Source of the DNA: DASPPF01 sp032906705
Lineage (GTDB): Archaea; Thermoproteota; Nitrososphaeria; Nitrososphaerales; Gagatemarchaeaceae
Length of the DNA: 35,341 bases
Direction: 5' to 3'
Assembly: GCA_032906705.1 (NCBI GenBank)
Contig: JAJTZC010000010.1
Coordinates: forward strand, 1 to 35,341
A program made the position numbers and the translations under genes. Numbering within the stretch: position 1 is the stretch's first letter; each line of letters starts with the position of its first letter. The notes below the pieces were generated by a model that was not told the origin of the DNA, ran no database searches, and saw nothing but the letters and a program-made list of their open reading frames with translations. Shown piece by piece: positions 1-7,519 of the stretch.

Positions 1-76
1 CTTGCGCTGACCCTCGGGTTAAAAGCCCGATGCTCTACCTGACTTCTCTCCCATGCTGGATCTAAGCTACGGGCCC
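1..76 (-). tRNA. tRNA-Lys (UUU), 3' part outside the window, with apparent D-loop intron
   Basis: Read on the minus strand from base 76, the sequence gives an acceptor strand GGGCCCG, T8-A9, a D arm, and a perfect anticodon stem TCGGG/CCCGA around the loop CTTTTAA. The anticodon is therefore UUU (lysine). The D arm only closes (GCTT...GAGC) if about 19 bases are removed, roughly 43-61; AG at both edges leaves the exact junction ambiguous. After the variable bases GGGTC the next bases (AGCGCAAG) do not make a T arm with TTC at the right place, so a second insertion may start there. The 3' exon and acceptor match lie beyond the window. Archaeal tRNA introns outside the anticodon loop are well known in TACK archaea; the splice sites here are inferred. 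Confidence 0.8.
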
Positions 77-100
77 GCCACAACCTTCGCGACCGCTCAA

Positions 101-110
101 GTATTTATCG
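101..110 (-). promoter_or_regulatory. TATA box of the tRNA-Lys gene
   Basis: The minus strand reads CGATAAATAC. It lies about 28 bases upstream of the first tRNA base at 76, the normal archaeal TATA-to-start distance. It also sits directly behind the 3' end of the endonuclease IV gene. Confidence 0.55.
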
Positions 111-120
111 TGAACAGGCG

Positions 121-957
121 TCATCGAATCAGCTTCTTGACCGTGGCGATACTCTCCTTCATCCCCTTCAAGTCCTTGTAAGGAGTCTCCAGGATAATCG
201 GCCTCTCGAGGATTCCCTCGTACCGTAGGAAGGCCTTCATCCCCTTCACCCCTATCCTGCCCTTGCCGATGGTCTCATGCCTGTCGAGGTTGCTCCCCAA
301 GGTACCTTTCGAGTCGTTGAGGTGGACAACTTTCAGCCTGTCGTACCCGACTTCCTCGTCGAAGAGTCCCATCGTGGGCCCTACAGCCTCGGGGCTCGAG
401 AGGTCGAAGCCGGCTGCGAACAGATGGCAGGTGTCGACGCAGACACCTACCCTGTCCGATTTGTTGACCAAGTCCAGAATCCGCCCTAGTTCCTCGAACC
501 TTGAGCCCACGCTGTTCTTCTGCCCCGCCATGTTCTCAAGGAGGAGAATCGTGTCACCGCTGCTCCCAGCCAGCGCCTCATTGCACGCCCCTGCCACGTT
601 CCTGACCCCGGCCATCGTCCCCTTCCCAAGGTGGCTGCCGAGGTGCGCAACTAGGTAGTCTATCCCGAGAGCATCACACCTCTTCACTTCCTCGTCGATG
701 GAGAGCCTGCTGACCTTCATCGTGGCCTTGTCAGGGGAGGCAAGGTTCGGAAGGTAGGGCATGTGGGCGACGACTTTCCTGATGCTCGACTTCTTCCTCC
801 GGTCGCGGAACGCGGTCACAAGTCCCTCGGACAGTGGCTTGAACTTCCAGACCCTGGGGTTCCGCGTGAAAATCTGGAACGTTGTGCAGCCAATCTCTTC
901 GGCCCTGTCGAAGGACAATTCGAGCGACTGCTCAATGGAAACGTGCAGGCCGAGCAT
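121..957 (-). CDS. nfo: Endonuclease IV (AP endonuclease family 2)
   Basis: The 278-residue protein is a TIM-barrel AP endonuclease that cuts DNA at abasic sites in base excision repair. Family signatures are visible: an N-terminal GLHVSIEQSL, FQIFTRNPRVW, the metal-ligand regions VAHLGSHLG, LLLENMAGQ and GVCVDTCHLFAAGFD, and the C-terminal HLNDSKG and PIILETPYK. The length is normal for the family (about 280). I chose the ATG at 957 because AGAGGAG stands five bases before it; a TTG at 972 would add five residues. It is a single gene and its 3' end nearly touches the tRNA promoter. Confidence 0.92.
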   Translation of the reverse strand: MLGLHVSIEQSLELSFDRAEEIGCTTFQIFTRNPRVWKFKPLSEGLVTAFRDRRKKSSIRKVVAHMPYLPNLASPDKATMKVSRLSIDEEVKRCDALGIDYLVAHLGSHLGKGTMAGVRNVAGACNEALAGSSGDTILLLENMAGQKNSVGSRFEELGRILDLVNKSDRVGVCVDTCHLFAAGFDLSSPEAVGPTMGLFDEEVGYDRLKVVHLNDSKGTLGSNLDRHETIGKGRIGVKGMKAFLRYEGILERPIILETPYKDLKGMKESIATVKKLIR

Positions 958-1046
958 CGGCTCCTCTGGCAATTCCCCTGGTCGTGCGAGGCGACGGTCT
1001 TATGGCCTTTCCGAGGAAGGATAAGCTCTAGTTTGGTCGCGTTCGG

Positions 1047-1436
1047 CTAGACTGACTTGTTCTCGGTCTTGTCCCTGGTGGCCGTGCTCCGCGTCGGAAT
1101 GGTCCTACGCCTGTAGGTCGTGGTCCGCCTCGGTGCATCAGTCGATGCGCCCAGAGCTGTCCACGCCGAAGAAGAGAACTGACCGACACCCGGCGCAGGC
1201 TTTGGCTGGACCGTTTCGTATGCTGCGGGAGACGGGGACGGGGCAAGCCATGATGCGGCAGGTGCGACCGCTTTGGCCTGCCCCGTCACTGGAGCGCTAG
1301 TAGCCTTCATTGAAGTGACGCCGGAACCCTTGTTGCGCCGACGCCGGAGGTAGCCCCTCGGCCCTGCCAACAGCACCAGGGCAAGGGCGACCCCCGCGCC
1401 CAACAGGACTAACCCTATCTCAATGGCCAAGGTCAC
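1047..1436 (-). CDS. Small membrane-anchored protein of unknown function
   Basis: The 129-residue product starts with one strong membrane segment (about residues 3-24), followed by a basic stop-transfer stretch (RGYLRRRRNKG). The remainder is a low-complexity tail rich in Ala, Pro, Ser, Thr and Arg. I recognise no family. Topology suggests a tail in the cytoplasm, anchored at the N-terminus. The start is GTG at 1436 or TTG six bases later; no clear ribosome site is present. It is divergent from the gene at 1589. The tail looks disordered, so conservation outside the membrane segment is probably low and gene status is only moderately certain. Confidence 0.55.
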   Translation of the reverse strand: MTLAIEIGLVLLGAGVALALVLLAGPRGYLRRRRNKGSGVTSMKATSAPVTGQAKAVAPAASWLAPSPSPAAYETVQPKPAPGVGQFSSSAWTALGASTDAPRRTTTYRRRTIPTRSTATRDKTENKSV

Positions 1437-1554
1437 AGAAGGAGGGCCTCAGACTGGCGTTTCTAAGGCGGAGTCAAAGATGCTGGACAATGGAATCATG
1501 ATATCTCAACTCTGGGGGCCAGAGAAGGTTCCAAGAGCCGCCCTAGTAAGATTG

Positions 1555-1564
1555 CTTTTATATC
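1555..1564 (+). promoter_or_regulatory. TATA box for the gene at 1589
   Basis: The sequence CTTTTATATC is centred about 29 bases before the ATG at 1589. Transcription would begin at or next to the start codon, giving a leaderless message. Confidence 0.6.
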
Positions 1565-1588
1565 GAAGCGTCGCATTACTGACAGTCG

Positions 1589-1963
1589 ATGATGCAGGTC
1601 CAGTACGACAAGATCTGCAGTGAGATGTTCAAGTTTGACAGGAGGGTGCGCTATGCCTGCGTCCTCGACGAGACTGGAAGGACGATTGCCGGCGGGATGA
1701 GGAGGGGGATCCCCTCCCTCGAGCCCCAGAGCGAGGACCTCAGGCTGATCGCCAACATCACGATCCAGCTGAGCACGGACAAGACGTGGGACAAGTACTT
1801 CGGCAGGACCCAGTATACGTTCATCAAGAGAGAGAAAGTGAACATACTGACCTTCCTGATGGGGAACAAGCTCTTCCTCGTCTCCACGGAGCCAGACTTC
1901 ACACTCCAGCAGGCCCAGGACCTGCGGAACCAGATAGTTACGGCGCACGCGTCAGAATTCTGA
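1589..1963 (+). CDS. Small conserved thaumarchaeal-type protein, possibly roadblock/profilin-like
   Basis: The 124-residue soluble protein begins MMQVQYDKICSEMFKFD and has alternating strands and helices: RVRYACVLDETGRTIAGG, then a helix, KYFGRTQYTFIKREKVNIL, and NKLFLVSTEPDF. This pattern (a self-sensing sheet with "VLDETGRTIAGG" and "LFLVSTEP") resembles the small proteins of about 120 residues common in Thaumarchaeota that I recall as DUF6659. A roadblock-like fold is plausible but not shown. Two tandem ATG codons (1589, 1592) follow a TATA box at the leaderless distance. The molecular role is unknown. Confidence 0.7.
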   Translation: MMQVQYDKICSEMFKFDRRVRYACVLDETGRTIAGGMRRGIPSLEPQSEDLRLIANITIQLSTDKTWDKYFGRTQYTFIKREKVNILTFLMGNKLFLVSTEPDFTLQQAQDLRNQIVTAHASEF

Positions 1964-1986
1964 AAAAGCAGGACCGGGGTGCGGGG

Positions 1987-2175
1987 TCAGTTCAGGTCCA
2001 GGTCAGGAAACTTCGCTTGGACGAGACCAAGCTCCTGCTGGAGAGTCCGTATCCTTTCAGCATACTTTCTCATGTCTTCCATGTTCTTCTGAATCTTGGC
2101 CACCTTGTAGCCGCGCCATGCTTTCTTCAGAGCCCCCCAGGTCTGTCCCTTTGTGTACTGGGTTCCGCTTGACAT
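1987..2175 (-). CDS. Small basic protein with a short coiled coil
   Basis: The product has 62 residues: a Trp/Lys-rich front (QTWGALKKAWRGYKVAKIQ) and a helical part (about residues 28-52) with coiled-coil character. I do not recognise the family. The ATG at 2175 lies 28 bases after a TATA-like TTAAATAG (about 2201-2208), supporting a real leaderless gene. That TATA box overlaps the stop codon of the JAMM gene upstream. It lies convergent to the gene ending at 1963. Confidence 0.55.
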   Translation of the reverse strand: MSSGTQYTKGQTWGALKKAWRGYKVAKIQKNMEDMRKYAERIRTLQQELGLVQAKFPDLDLN

Positions 2176-2203
2176 CGAAGGTCGCGATTGGCCTTGAAAC
2201 TAT

Positions 2204-2605
2204 TTAACGTTTGACGTCTCTTTCATTCACTTCAAACGGGATTCTTTTGCCGTCCTTGTCGAAGACGCCCAGGCAGGACTCGTCTCCGTAGGGGTAGCCC
2301 ATTATCACCATCACCCCGCCCGAAGAATGAAGAAGGTCCTGTTCCGACGGGTTCGCGTTTCCCGAGGGGTGAGAATGCGCGACGCCGAGGTATGAAAGGT
2401 CTATTGGCACCATCCACCAGTTGAACGAGGAGAAGCCCCGCGCGTGGACCGCGGCCGGGGGGATTACGACGCCAGTGATTTCCGCCAAACCTTTCTTCGA
2501 CTTGCCCCTGAGCATGAGTATGCCCTCGTTCGGATACGCCATCTTCGAGTAGGAGAGCAGACTATCCACCACCTCCCGGGAGAAATGCACTTCGCGGATT
2601 GGCAT
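2204..2605 (-). CDS. JAMM/MPN-domain zinc metalloprotease
   Basis: The 133-residue protein is a single MPN domain with a complete JAMM active site: Glu27, the His77-Ser-His79-Pro motif, Ser87 and Asp90 (HSHPSGNANPSEQD). Family members remove ubiquitin-like modifiers from proteins (archaeal desampylases) or act on related isopeptide bonds; bacterial relatives serve in cysteine synthesis. It is seven bases behind a glutamine amidotransferase gene on the same strand and close to the divergent proteasome alpha gene. That context favours a role in ubiquitin-like or proteasome-linked turnover, but this is inference. The ATG is at 2605. Confidence 0.85.
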   Translation of the reverse strand: MPIREVHFSREVVDSLLSYSKMAYPNEGILMLRGKSKKGLAEITGVVIPPAAVHARGFSSFNWWMVPIDLSYLGVAHSHPSGNANPSEQDLLHSSGGVMVIMGYPYGDESCLGVFDKDGKRIPFEVNERDVKR

Positions 2606-2612
2606 ACCCGTT

Positions 2613-3200
2613 CTACCCGAGGCCCTTCACGAAGTTGGCGACGACCGTGTTGCCGTGCGGCGTCTCGGCCCCGTTCCTTTCCGGGTGGAACTGGAGCCCG
2701 CGGATGGGACGCGTGGAGTGCCTCATGGCGGCTATCGGGCTGGTCTTGCTCCTAGCCAGAAGGATGAACCCACTGGGAAGCGGACTCACGGCTTCCTCGT
2801 GAGACTCGAAGACCCTAATTTTTGGGGGAAGCCACTCGAACAGTCCGTCGGGGCGGAGCACGTCCGTGTCTACGTATTCCCTGATCATCGGCCCGTTCTT
2901 GACAACGGTCGACCCAAATGCGCAGCCGATCAGCTGGAGTCCGAAACAGATGCCCAACAGCGGAGCCTTGGTCTCACTGATCGCCTCAAGCTCCTTTGCG
3001 AACTTGGTTCGGACGTTATGCTCCGACAGCATGTCCGGGGAGCCGCTGAGCACCACGCCGTCGAACTTGTTGAACGTCGATCCGTTTGCCCCCCGCCAAT
3101 CCGCCGAGGTTACTTCGGCTCCGTTCGATGCGAGGGAATCCCTCAAGCGGTCAAACCTTTCGATTGAGGGATAGTTGTTGACAGCCAAGACCCTGACCAA
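2613..3200 (-). CDS. Class I glutamine amidotransferase (GMP synthase subunit A-like)
   Basis: The 195-residue protein has the full catalytic triad of class I glutaminases: Cys85 in LLGICFGLQ, His172 and Glu174 in GLQFHPE. It also has the early VVLSGSPDM loop. It would release ammonia from glutamine for a partner. The length and order match the GuaA N-terminal subunit and its stand-alone paralogs; I cannot tell which. The partner synthetase is not in the window. The start is a TTG at 3200 directly behind an in-frame TAG, so no longer form exists. It probably shares an operon with the JAMM gene. Confidence 0.82.
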   Translation of the reverse strand: MVRVLAVNNYPSIERFDRLRDSLASNGAEVTSADWRGANGSTFNKFDGVVLSGSPDMLSEHNVRTKFAKELEAISETKAPLLGICFGLQLIGCAFGSTVVKNGPMIREYVDTDVLRPDGLFEWLPPKIRVFESHEEAVSPLPSGFILLARSKTSPIAAMRHSTRPIRGLQFHPERNGAETPHGNTVVANFVKGLG

Positions 3201-3256
3201 CTACTAGAAACGCCCTCCGTCGCGATATGAATCTTCTCGGTATCGCGCGAACGGGA

Positions 3257-3300
3257 AATAGTTTAAAAGCGCACAACTGGGCGTCCGACTAAAAGGAGCA
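3257..3300 (+). promoter_or_regulatory. psmA operon promoter and ribosome binding site
   Basis: A TATA-like GTTTAAAAGC (about 3259-3268) would start transcription near 3290. AAAAGGAGCA at about 3291-3300 is a Shine-Dalgarno-like stretch some 12 bases before the ATG at 3312. The long operon thus seems to have a short leader, unlike many leaderless neighbours. Confidence 0.5.
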
Positions 3301-3311
3301 TAGAAAACAAG

Positions 3312-4061
3312 ATGTTTGCACCTTCGGCCGGATACGACAGGGCAATCACAATCTTCTCGCCAGACGGCAGGCTGTACCAGGTCGAGTACGCCCTTGAGAC
3401 GGTCAGGAGAGGGAACCTGGCTGTTGGCGTCAGGACCAAGAAGGGAGTGGTGCTCGCAGTCGAGGAGAGGGGCAGGAAGCTCCAGAGCGCGGACTCTGGG
3501 AACAAGATGTTCCAGATCGACGACCACGTAGGGGCTGTCGGGGCTGGGTACATCGCGGACGCCAGAATACAGGTCGACAACGCCAGGGTGATGGCGCAGA
3601 GCAACAGGCTGATCTACGACGAACCCGTGGACGTGGAGTCTATCGCCAAGAGAATCGCTGACATGAACCAGCAGTACACGCAGTACGCTGGAGTCAGGCC
3701 CTTCGGCGTATCCCTGATAATCGCGGGGGTCGACGAGAACGGAGGACCCGTCGTCTTCCTAACAGACCCCACCGGGACATACGCGGGATTTCACGCCATA
3801 GCCGTAGGGCAGGGCAGCGACCAAGTGAACGACTACCTCGAGAAGAACTACAAGATGGAGGCCTCTCTTGAGGACGCAATCACGCTGGCCATCGAATGCA
3901 TCTACCTCGTGAGCGAGGACAAGGTCGGGACGGCGCACATCAAGGTGTCCGTAGTCGACGCCGACACAAAGAAGATGCGGCGACTCTCAGAGGAGGACGT
4001 CGCCAAGCTTGCATCCGGTGCCAGGACAAGGTCGGACAAACAGCCCCCCAAGCCCTCCTAG
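3312..4061 (+). CDS. psmA: Proteasome subunit alpha
   Basis: The 249-residue product is the outer-ring subunit of the archaeal 20S proteasome. The N-terminal signature is textbook: GYDRAITIFSPDGRLYQVEYA, which forms the gate and the ring entrance. GVRPFGVSLIIAGVD and the TGTYAGFHAIAVGQGS region are further family blocks. It lacks a beta-type N-terminal threonine, as expected for alpha. The C-terminal tail is basic and polar (ARTRSDKQPPKPS). It heads a tight operon with SBDS and the exosome, a conserved archaeal order. Confidence 0.97.
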   Translation: MFAPSAGYDRAITIFSPDGRLYQVEYALETVRRGNLAVGVRTKKGVVLAVEERGRKLQSADSGNKMFQIDDHVGAVGAGYIADARIQVDNARVMAQSNRLIYDEPVDVESIAKRIADMNQQYTQYAGVRPFGVSLIIAGVDENGGPVVFLTDPTGTYAGFHAIAVGQGSDQVNDYLEKNYKMEASLEDAITLAIECIYLVSEDKVGTAHIKVSVVDADTKKMRRLSEEDVAKLASGARTRSDKQPPKPS

Positions 4062-4076
4062 GAAGGATGCGAAGGC

Positions 4077-4817
4077 ATGAGCGGCGGATTCGCCCACAGT
4101 TCCGGCCAGAGCAAGGCCAGGACGAAGGAAGCCTCGAAGTACACGACAGTCCGCCTCACTATCGAAGGGCAGCATTTCGAGATCATTGTGAGCCCCGACG
4201 CCGCGCTGAGCTTCAAGCAGGGGAAGGACGTGGAGCCGTCCGCGGTCATAGTCATGGACGAGGTGTTCTCGGACTCGACCAAGGGACTGAGGGTCGGCAG
4301 CGAGAAGCTGAAGAAGTATTTCGAAACTGACGACGAGTCGAAGGCCGCCCTCGAGGTTCTGAAGAGGGGGGAGCTCAACTTGACACAGGAGCAGCGGAAG
4401 AGGCTGACAGAGGAGAAGAGGAAGGCGATAGTCGCGATAATCTCGAAGAACTTCGTGGACCCCAAGACATCCCTCCCGCACCCGCCCATCCGGATAGAGC
4501 AGGCGATGCTGGAGGCAAGAGTGACGGTGGACCCCTTCCAGGACGCCAACGAGCAGACTAAGACGGTACTGGAAAGGCTTCGGACCATCCTGCCCCTGAA
4601 GTCGGAAAAGGTGAGGCTCCAAGTGAGGGTGAGCCCGCAGTACTCTGGTCAGACGATAGGCGTGCTGAAGAACTTCGGGGAGATCAAGAAGGAGGACTGG
4701 GGGGCCGACGGCACGCTCTCCGCAATAGTAGAAATACCCGCTGGGGGACAGCCAGGCCTGCTGGACCGCCTCGGCTCGACGACGAAGGGCGCGGCCCAGG
4801 TAACGGTAGTGAAGTGA
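4077..4817 (+). CDS. SBDS family ribosome maturation protein
   Basis: The 246-residue protein is the archaeal homolog of the Shwachman-Bodian-Diamond protein (Sdo1). SBDS acts with an EF-2-like GTPase to release the anti-association factor aIF6 from the large ribosomal subunit. The three domains are visible: the FYSH domain (about 20-105; KYTTVRLTIEGQHFEIIV, then VFSDSTKG), the helical middle (about 108-175; LTQEQRKRLTEEKRKAIV) and a ferredoxin-like C-terminus. The start is ATG at 4077, 15 bases behind psmA. Length is normal. Confidence 0.94.
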   Translation: MSGGFAHSSGQSKARTKEASKYTTVRLTIEGQHFEIIVSPDAALSFKQGKDVEPSAVIVMDEVFSDSTKGLRVGSEKLKKYFETDDESKAALEVLKRGELNLTQEQRKRLTEEKRKAIVAIISKNFVDPKTSLPHPPIRIEQAMLEARVTVDPFQDANEQTKTVLERLRTILPLKSEKVRLQVRVSPQYSGQTIGVLKNFGEIKKEDWGADGTLSAIVEIPAGGQPGLLDRLGSTTKGAAQVTVVK

Positions 4818-4821
4818 AAAG

Positions 4822-5505
4822 ATGTCATTGACAGAAAGGAAGCCGGTAATTCCAGGGGACGTGATAGCCAAAGGTGACTTCCGCTTCGGAGACTACATCG
4901 AGAAGAGGGGAGACGAGTACATCGCTCTGAGGCTGGGATTCGCAGGGGTGGGAAGGGAGGGACTCAGGCTGAACCCGCTTACGGGGCCATACCTGCCGAG
5001 GCCTGAGGACGAGGTCATTGGCAAAGTGATCGACATGAACGGATTCGGCTGGGTCATCGACATCAACTCGTGCTTCTCCGGCTACCTTCCCGCATCGTTC
5101 GTCTTTGGCAGGGAGTTCTCCCCGTCGACCCACGACCTCTCGAGCAAGTTCAGTGTGGGCGACATCATAGGCTGCAGAATAGAGTCGTTCGACAGGTCAA
5201 GGGATCCACAGATTAGCATTAGAGGCCCAGGTTTCGGAAAGATTCTGAAAGGGGAGATTGTCAAGGTATCGCCGACAAGGGTGCCGAGACTCATCGGCAA
5301 AAGAGGGGCCATGATCAACCTGATTAGCGGGAAGACGGATTGCGACATCAAGGTAGGCCAGAACGGAGTGGTCGTGGTGACGGGCCAACCCGAGGGAGTC
5401 CTGAAAGCGGTGACGGCCATCAAGATGATCGACCAAGAGACGCACGTGGCTGACCTAGGAAAGAAGGTGGAGGAGTATCTGGGAGGGGCTCAGGTTGGAT
5501 CCTAA
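4822..5505 (+). CDS. rrp4: Exosome RNA-binding subunit Rrp4
   Basis: The 227-residue protein is one of the cap subunits of the archaeal RNA exosome, feeding RNA into the Rrp41/Rrp42 ring. Order: an N-terminal domain beginning RKPVIPGDVIAKGDF, an S1 domain (about 62-140; VIGKVIDMNGFGWVIDINS), and a KH domain (about 145-205) with the loop LIGKRGAMINLI. It starts four bases after SBDS and its end overlaps the start of rrp41 by 11 bases. Confidence 0.95.
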   Translation: MSLTERKPVIPGDVIAKGDFRFGDYIEKRGDEYIALRLGFAGVGREGLRLNPLTGPYLPRPEDEVIGKVIDMNGFGWVIDINSCFSGYLPASFVFGREFSPSTHDLSSKFSVGDIIGCRIESFDRSRDPQISIRGPGFGKILKGEIVKVSPTRVPRLIGKRGAMINLISGKTDCDIKVGQNGVVVVTGQPEGVLKAVTAIKMIDQETHVADLGKKVEEYLGGAQVGS

Positions 5506-6241
5506 GAAGAAGCTCATCGACGGGAAGGGCAAGAGGCTGGACGGGAGGACTTGGAACCAGTTGAGGCCGATCAAGCTCGAGGTCGGCGTTCTGAAGAACG
5601 CAGACGGGTCGGCGTACATCGAGTGGGGCAAGAACAAGATCATGGCAGCGGTCTACGGGCCGAAGGAGGTCCACCCGAAGCACCAAGTCCTGCCTGACAG
5701 GGCGCTTGTCAGGTCGCGTTACCACATGGCGCCGTTCTCCGTGGACGAGAGGAAGAACCCGGCGCCTTCAAGGAGGGAAATCGAGATATCAAAGGTGATC
5801 AAGGAGGCGCTCGAACCAGCGATAATCGTGGAAGACTACCCCAGGACTGCCATCGAGGTCTGGGTTGAGGTCTTGCAGTCTGACGGCGGCTCGAGGGTCG
5901 CGGGGATAACAGCGGCCTCCCTCGCCCTTGCAGAGGCGGGCATCAATATGCGGGACCTCGTGGTTGGGTGTTCGTGCGGGATCGTGGAAGGCCAAGTGGT
6001 CGCGGACCTTGACGACACTGAGGACAAGGAGGGGTCGGGCGACATGCCCGTGGCAATCATGCCAAACCTGAACCAAGTCACCCTGCTCCAGGTTGACGGA
6101 ATCTTCACAAGGGAGAAGTTCCAAAAGGCCTTCGAGCTGGCTATCGAAAAGGGGAGGGAGGTCTACGGGATGCAGCGCGAGGCGCTGACCAAGAAGTTCT
6201 TCGGCGACGGGGCGACAATGGCAGGCGGGGAGGAGGAGTAG
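5495..6241 (+). CDS. rrp41: Exosome catalytic subunit Rrp41
   Basis: The 248-residue RNase PH-fold subunit carries out phosphorolytic 3'-5' RNA decay in the exosome ring. Seen: RLDGR (14-18), the phosphate/RNA-binding SVDERKNPAPSRRE (82-95), and SGDMPVAIMP near 181-190, whose Asp183 matches the catalytic Asp of known archaeal Rrp41 as I remember it. The start is TTG at 5495 inside the end of rrp4, behind GGGAGGGGC; no ATG is available near the expected N-terminus. Translational coupling with rrp4 is likely. Confidence 0.95.
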   Translation: MDPKKKLIDGKGKRLDGRTWNQLRPIKLEVGVLKNADGSAYIEWGKNKIMAAVYGPKEVHPKHQVLPDRALVRSRYHMAPFSVDERKNPAPSRREIEISKVIKEALEPAIIVEDYPRTAIEVWVEVLQSDGGSRVAGITAASLALAEAGINMRDLVVGCSCGIVEGQVVADLDDTEDKEGSGDMPVAIMPNLNQVTLLQVDGIFTREKFQKAFELAIEKGREVYGMQREALTKKFFGDGATMAGGEEE

Positions 6242-6244
6242 GGC

Positions 6245-7057
6245 ATGTCGATGAAGAAGAACTACGTTGTCGAGACGATACGGAAGGCGCAGATGGCCGA
6301 ACTCCTTGCAAAGGGCGAGAGGCTGGACGGCAGGGCGCTGGACGAGCACAGGCCGATCAAGATACAGACCGGGATCATCCAGAAGGCGAACGGCTCGGCC
6401 TTGGTCACGTTGGGGAACACTGAGGTGATAGCCGGAGTCAAGATCGCAACAGGGACGCCGTTCCCGGACACGCCGGACAAGGGGGTGATCGTGGTCAACG
6501 CGGAGATACTTCCGCTCTCAGTTTCATATGCGGAGCCGGGACCCCCAAGCCCGGAAGCAATCGAGCTGGCGAGGGTGGTCGACAGGGGAGTAAGGGAGTC
6601 GGAGATGGTGGACATGACGAAGCTCTGCCTGGTGCCGGGCAAGACTGTCATCACGGTCTTCGTCGACGTCAACATAATGAACGTGGACGGGAACCTGTTC
6701 GACGCCACAAGCTACGCCGTCGTGTCAGCGCTGAGGACGTCCAAGATGAAGAAGTACAAGGTGAAGGACGAGAAGGCTGAGGCGACAGACGATTGGGTAC
6801 CTGTCCCAGTCGACAAGATTCCTGTCTCCGTTACGCTCGCGAGGATTGGCAACGCCCTGCTTGTGGACCCGAACTCCGAGGAGGAGGGCGCGATGGACAT
6901 GAGGATCACGATAACCACCGACGACGACGAGAGCGTCTGCGCCTCCCAGAAGGGAGAAGCGAGCACCATAACACCCGCGCAAGTACTCCAGGCAGCGGAC
7001 ACGTCGATCAGGGTTGGAAGGGAGATCAGGAAGGCGATCAAGGAGGCGACGAAGTAA
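6245..7057 (+). CDS. rrp42: Exosome structural subunit Rrp42
   Basis: The 270-residue RNase PH-fold protein alternates with Rrp41 in the hexameric ring; it binds RNA but is not itself catalytic. It shows RLDGRALDEHRPIKI, the family core VTLGNTEVIAGVKIATG, and the conserved FVDVNIMNVDGNLFDATSYA. ATG at 6245 follows rrp41 by three bases, and its stop codon overlaps the ATG of the next gene by one base. Confidence 0.95.
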   Translation: MSMKKNYVVETIRKAQMAELLAKGERLDGRALDEHRPIKIQTGIIQKANGSALVTLGNTEVIAGVKIATGTPFPDTPDKGVIVVNAEILPLSVSYAEPGPPSPEAIELARVVDRGVRESEMVDMTKLCLVPGKTVITVFVDVNIMNVDGNLFDATSYAVVSALRTSKMKKYKVKDEKAEATDDWVPVPVDKIPVSVTLARIGNALLVDPNSEEEGAMDMRITITTDDDESVCASQKGEASTITPAQVLQAADTSIRVGREIRKAIKEATK

Positions 7058-7281
7058 TGCCGAAGGCGAACAAGAGCCTGAGGGGCCTCGGACAAAAGTA
7101 CGGGGGTACGCTCAGGAAGAGGTATACGCGGATTTACAGGACTCTCAAGCTTGCGAGGGAGTGCCCATCTTGTTCCAGCATGAAGCTGAGACGATCTGCG
7201 TCGGGCATCTGGAGGTGCAACTCCTGCGGATACACCGTCGCCGGTGGCGCGTATGAAGTCTCGCCGCCAAAGTCCAGATAA
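7057..7281 (+). CDS. rpl37ae: Large ribosomal subunit protein eL43 (L37Ae)
   Basis: The 74-residue zinc-ribbon protein has the family start KANKSLRGLGQKYGGTLRKR and two CxxC knuckles, CPSC (39-42) and CNSC (57-60). The ending GYTVAGGAYEVSPPKSR is typical of L37Ae. ATG at 7057 overlaps the rrp42 stop by one base. In several euryarchaea rpoP follows this gene; here the next gene is the Pcc1-like one, overlapping its 3' end. Confidence 0.95.
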   Translation: MPKANKSLRGLGQKYGGTLRKRYTRIYRTLKLARECPSCSSMKLRRSASGIWRCNSCGYTVAGGAYEVSPPKSR

Positions 7282-7519
7282 CCCTGTAGAGTCCGTCGAG
7301 CTCAGGGTCTCGATAAAGACGGACAGAGCCACAGCTCAGAGCATCAAGAGACTGTTCCCCTCGGCTAAGCTGAAGCAAGGGACGTGCGAGCTCACGCTGA
7401 CCGGCGAGAGACCCGACGAATTGGCCGCGAAGGCTGGGGAGATGCTGGAGGGGCTGCGAAGCGTCCTCGCGCCGCCGAAAGGCTTTAAGAATCAAGAGAA
7501 GGCGTCGAAGCAAGAATGA
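7253..7519 (+). CDS. Pcc1-like KEOPS subunit
   Basis: The 88-residue protein reads VELRVSIKTDRATAQSIKRL, then KQGTCELTLTGERPDELAAK and a helix GEMLEGLRSVL. This strand-helix-strand-strand-helix pattern and the place between L37Ae and prefoldin beta match archaeal Pcc1, the dimerisation subunit of the KEOPS complex that makes t6A in tRNA. Sequence similarity is weak by eye, so the call rests partly on position. The start is ATG at 7253 inside rpl37ae; a GTG at 7244 is possible. It overlaps pfdB by four bases. Confidence 0.72.
   Translation: MKSRRQSPDNPVESVELRVSIKTDRATAQSIKRLFPSAKLKQGTCELTLTGERPDELAAKAGEMLEGLRSVLAPPKGFKNQEKASKQE

Noticed and set aside
3987..4871. Long minus-strand frame opposite SBDS
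   Set aside because: Antisense to a universally conserved gene; Leu/Arg/His-rich without a domain.
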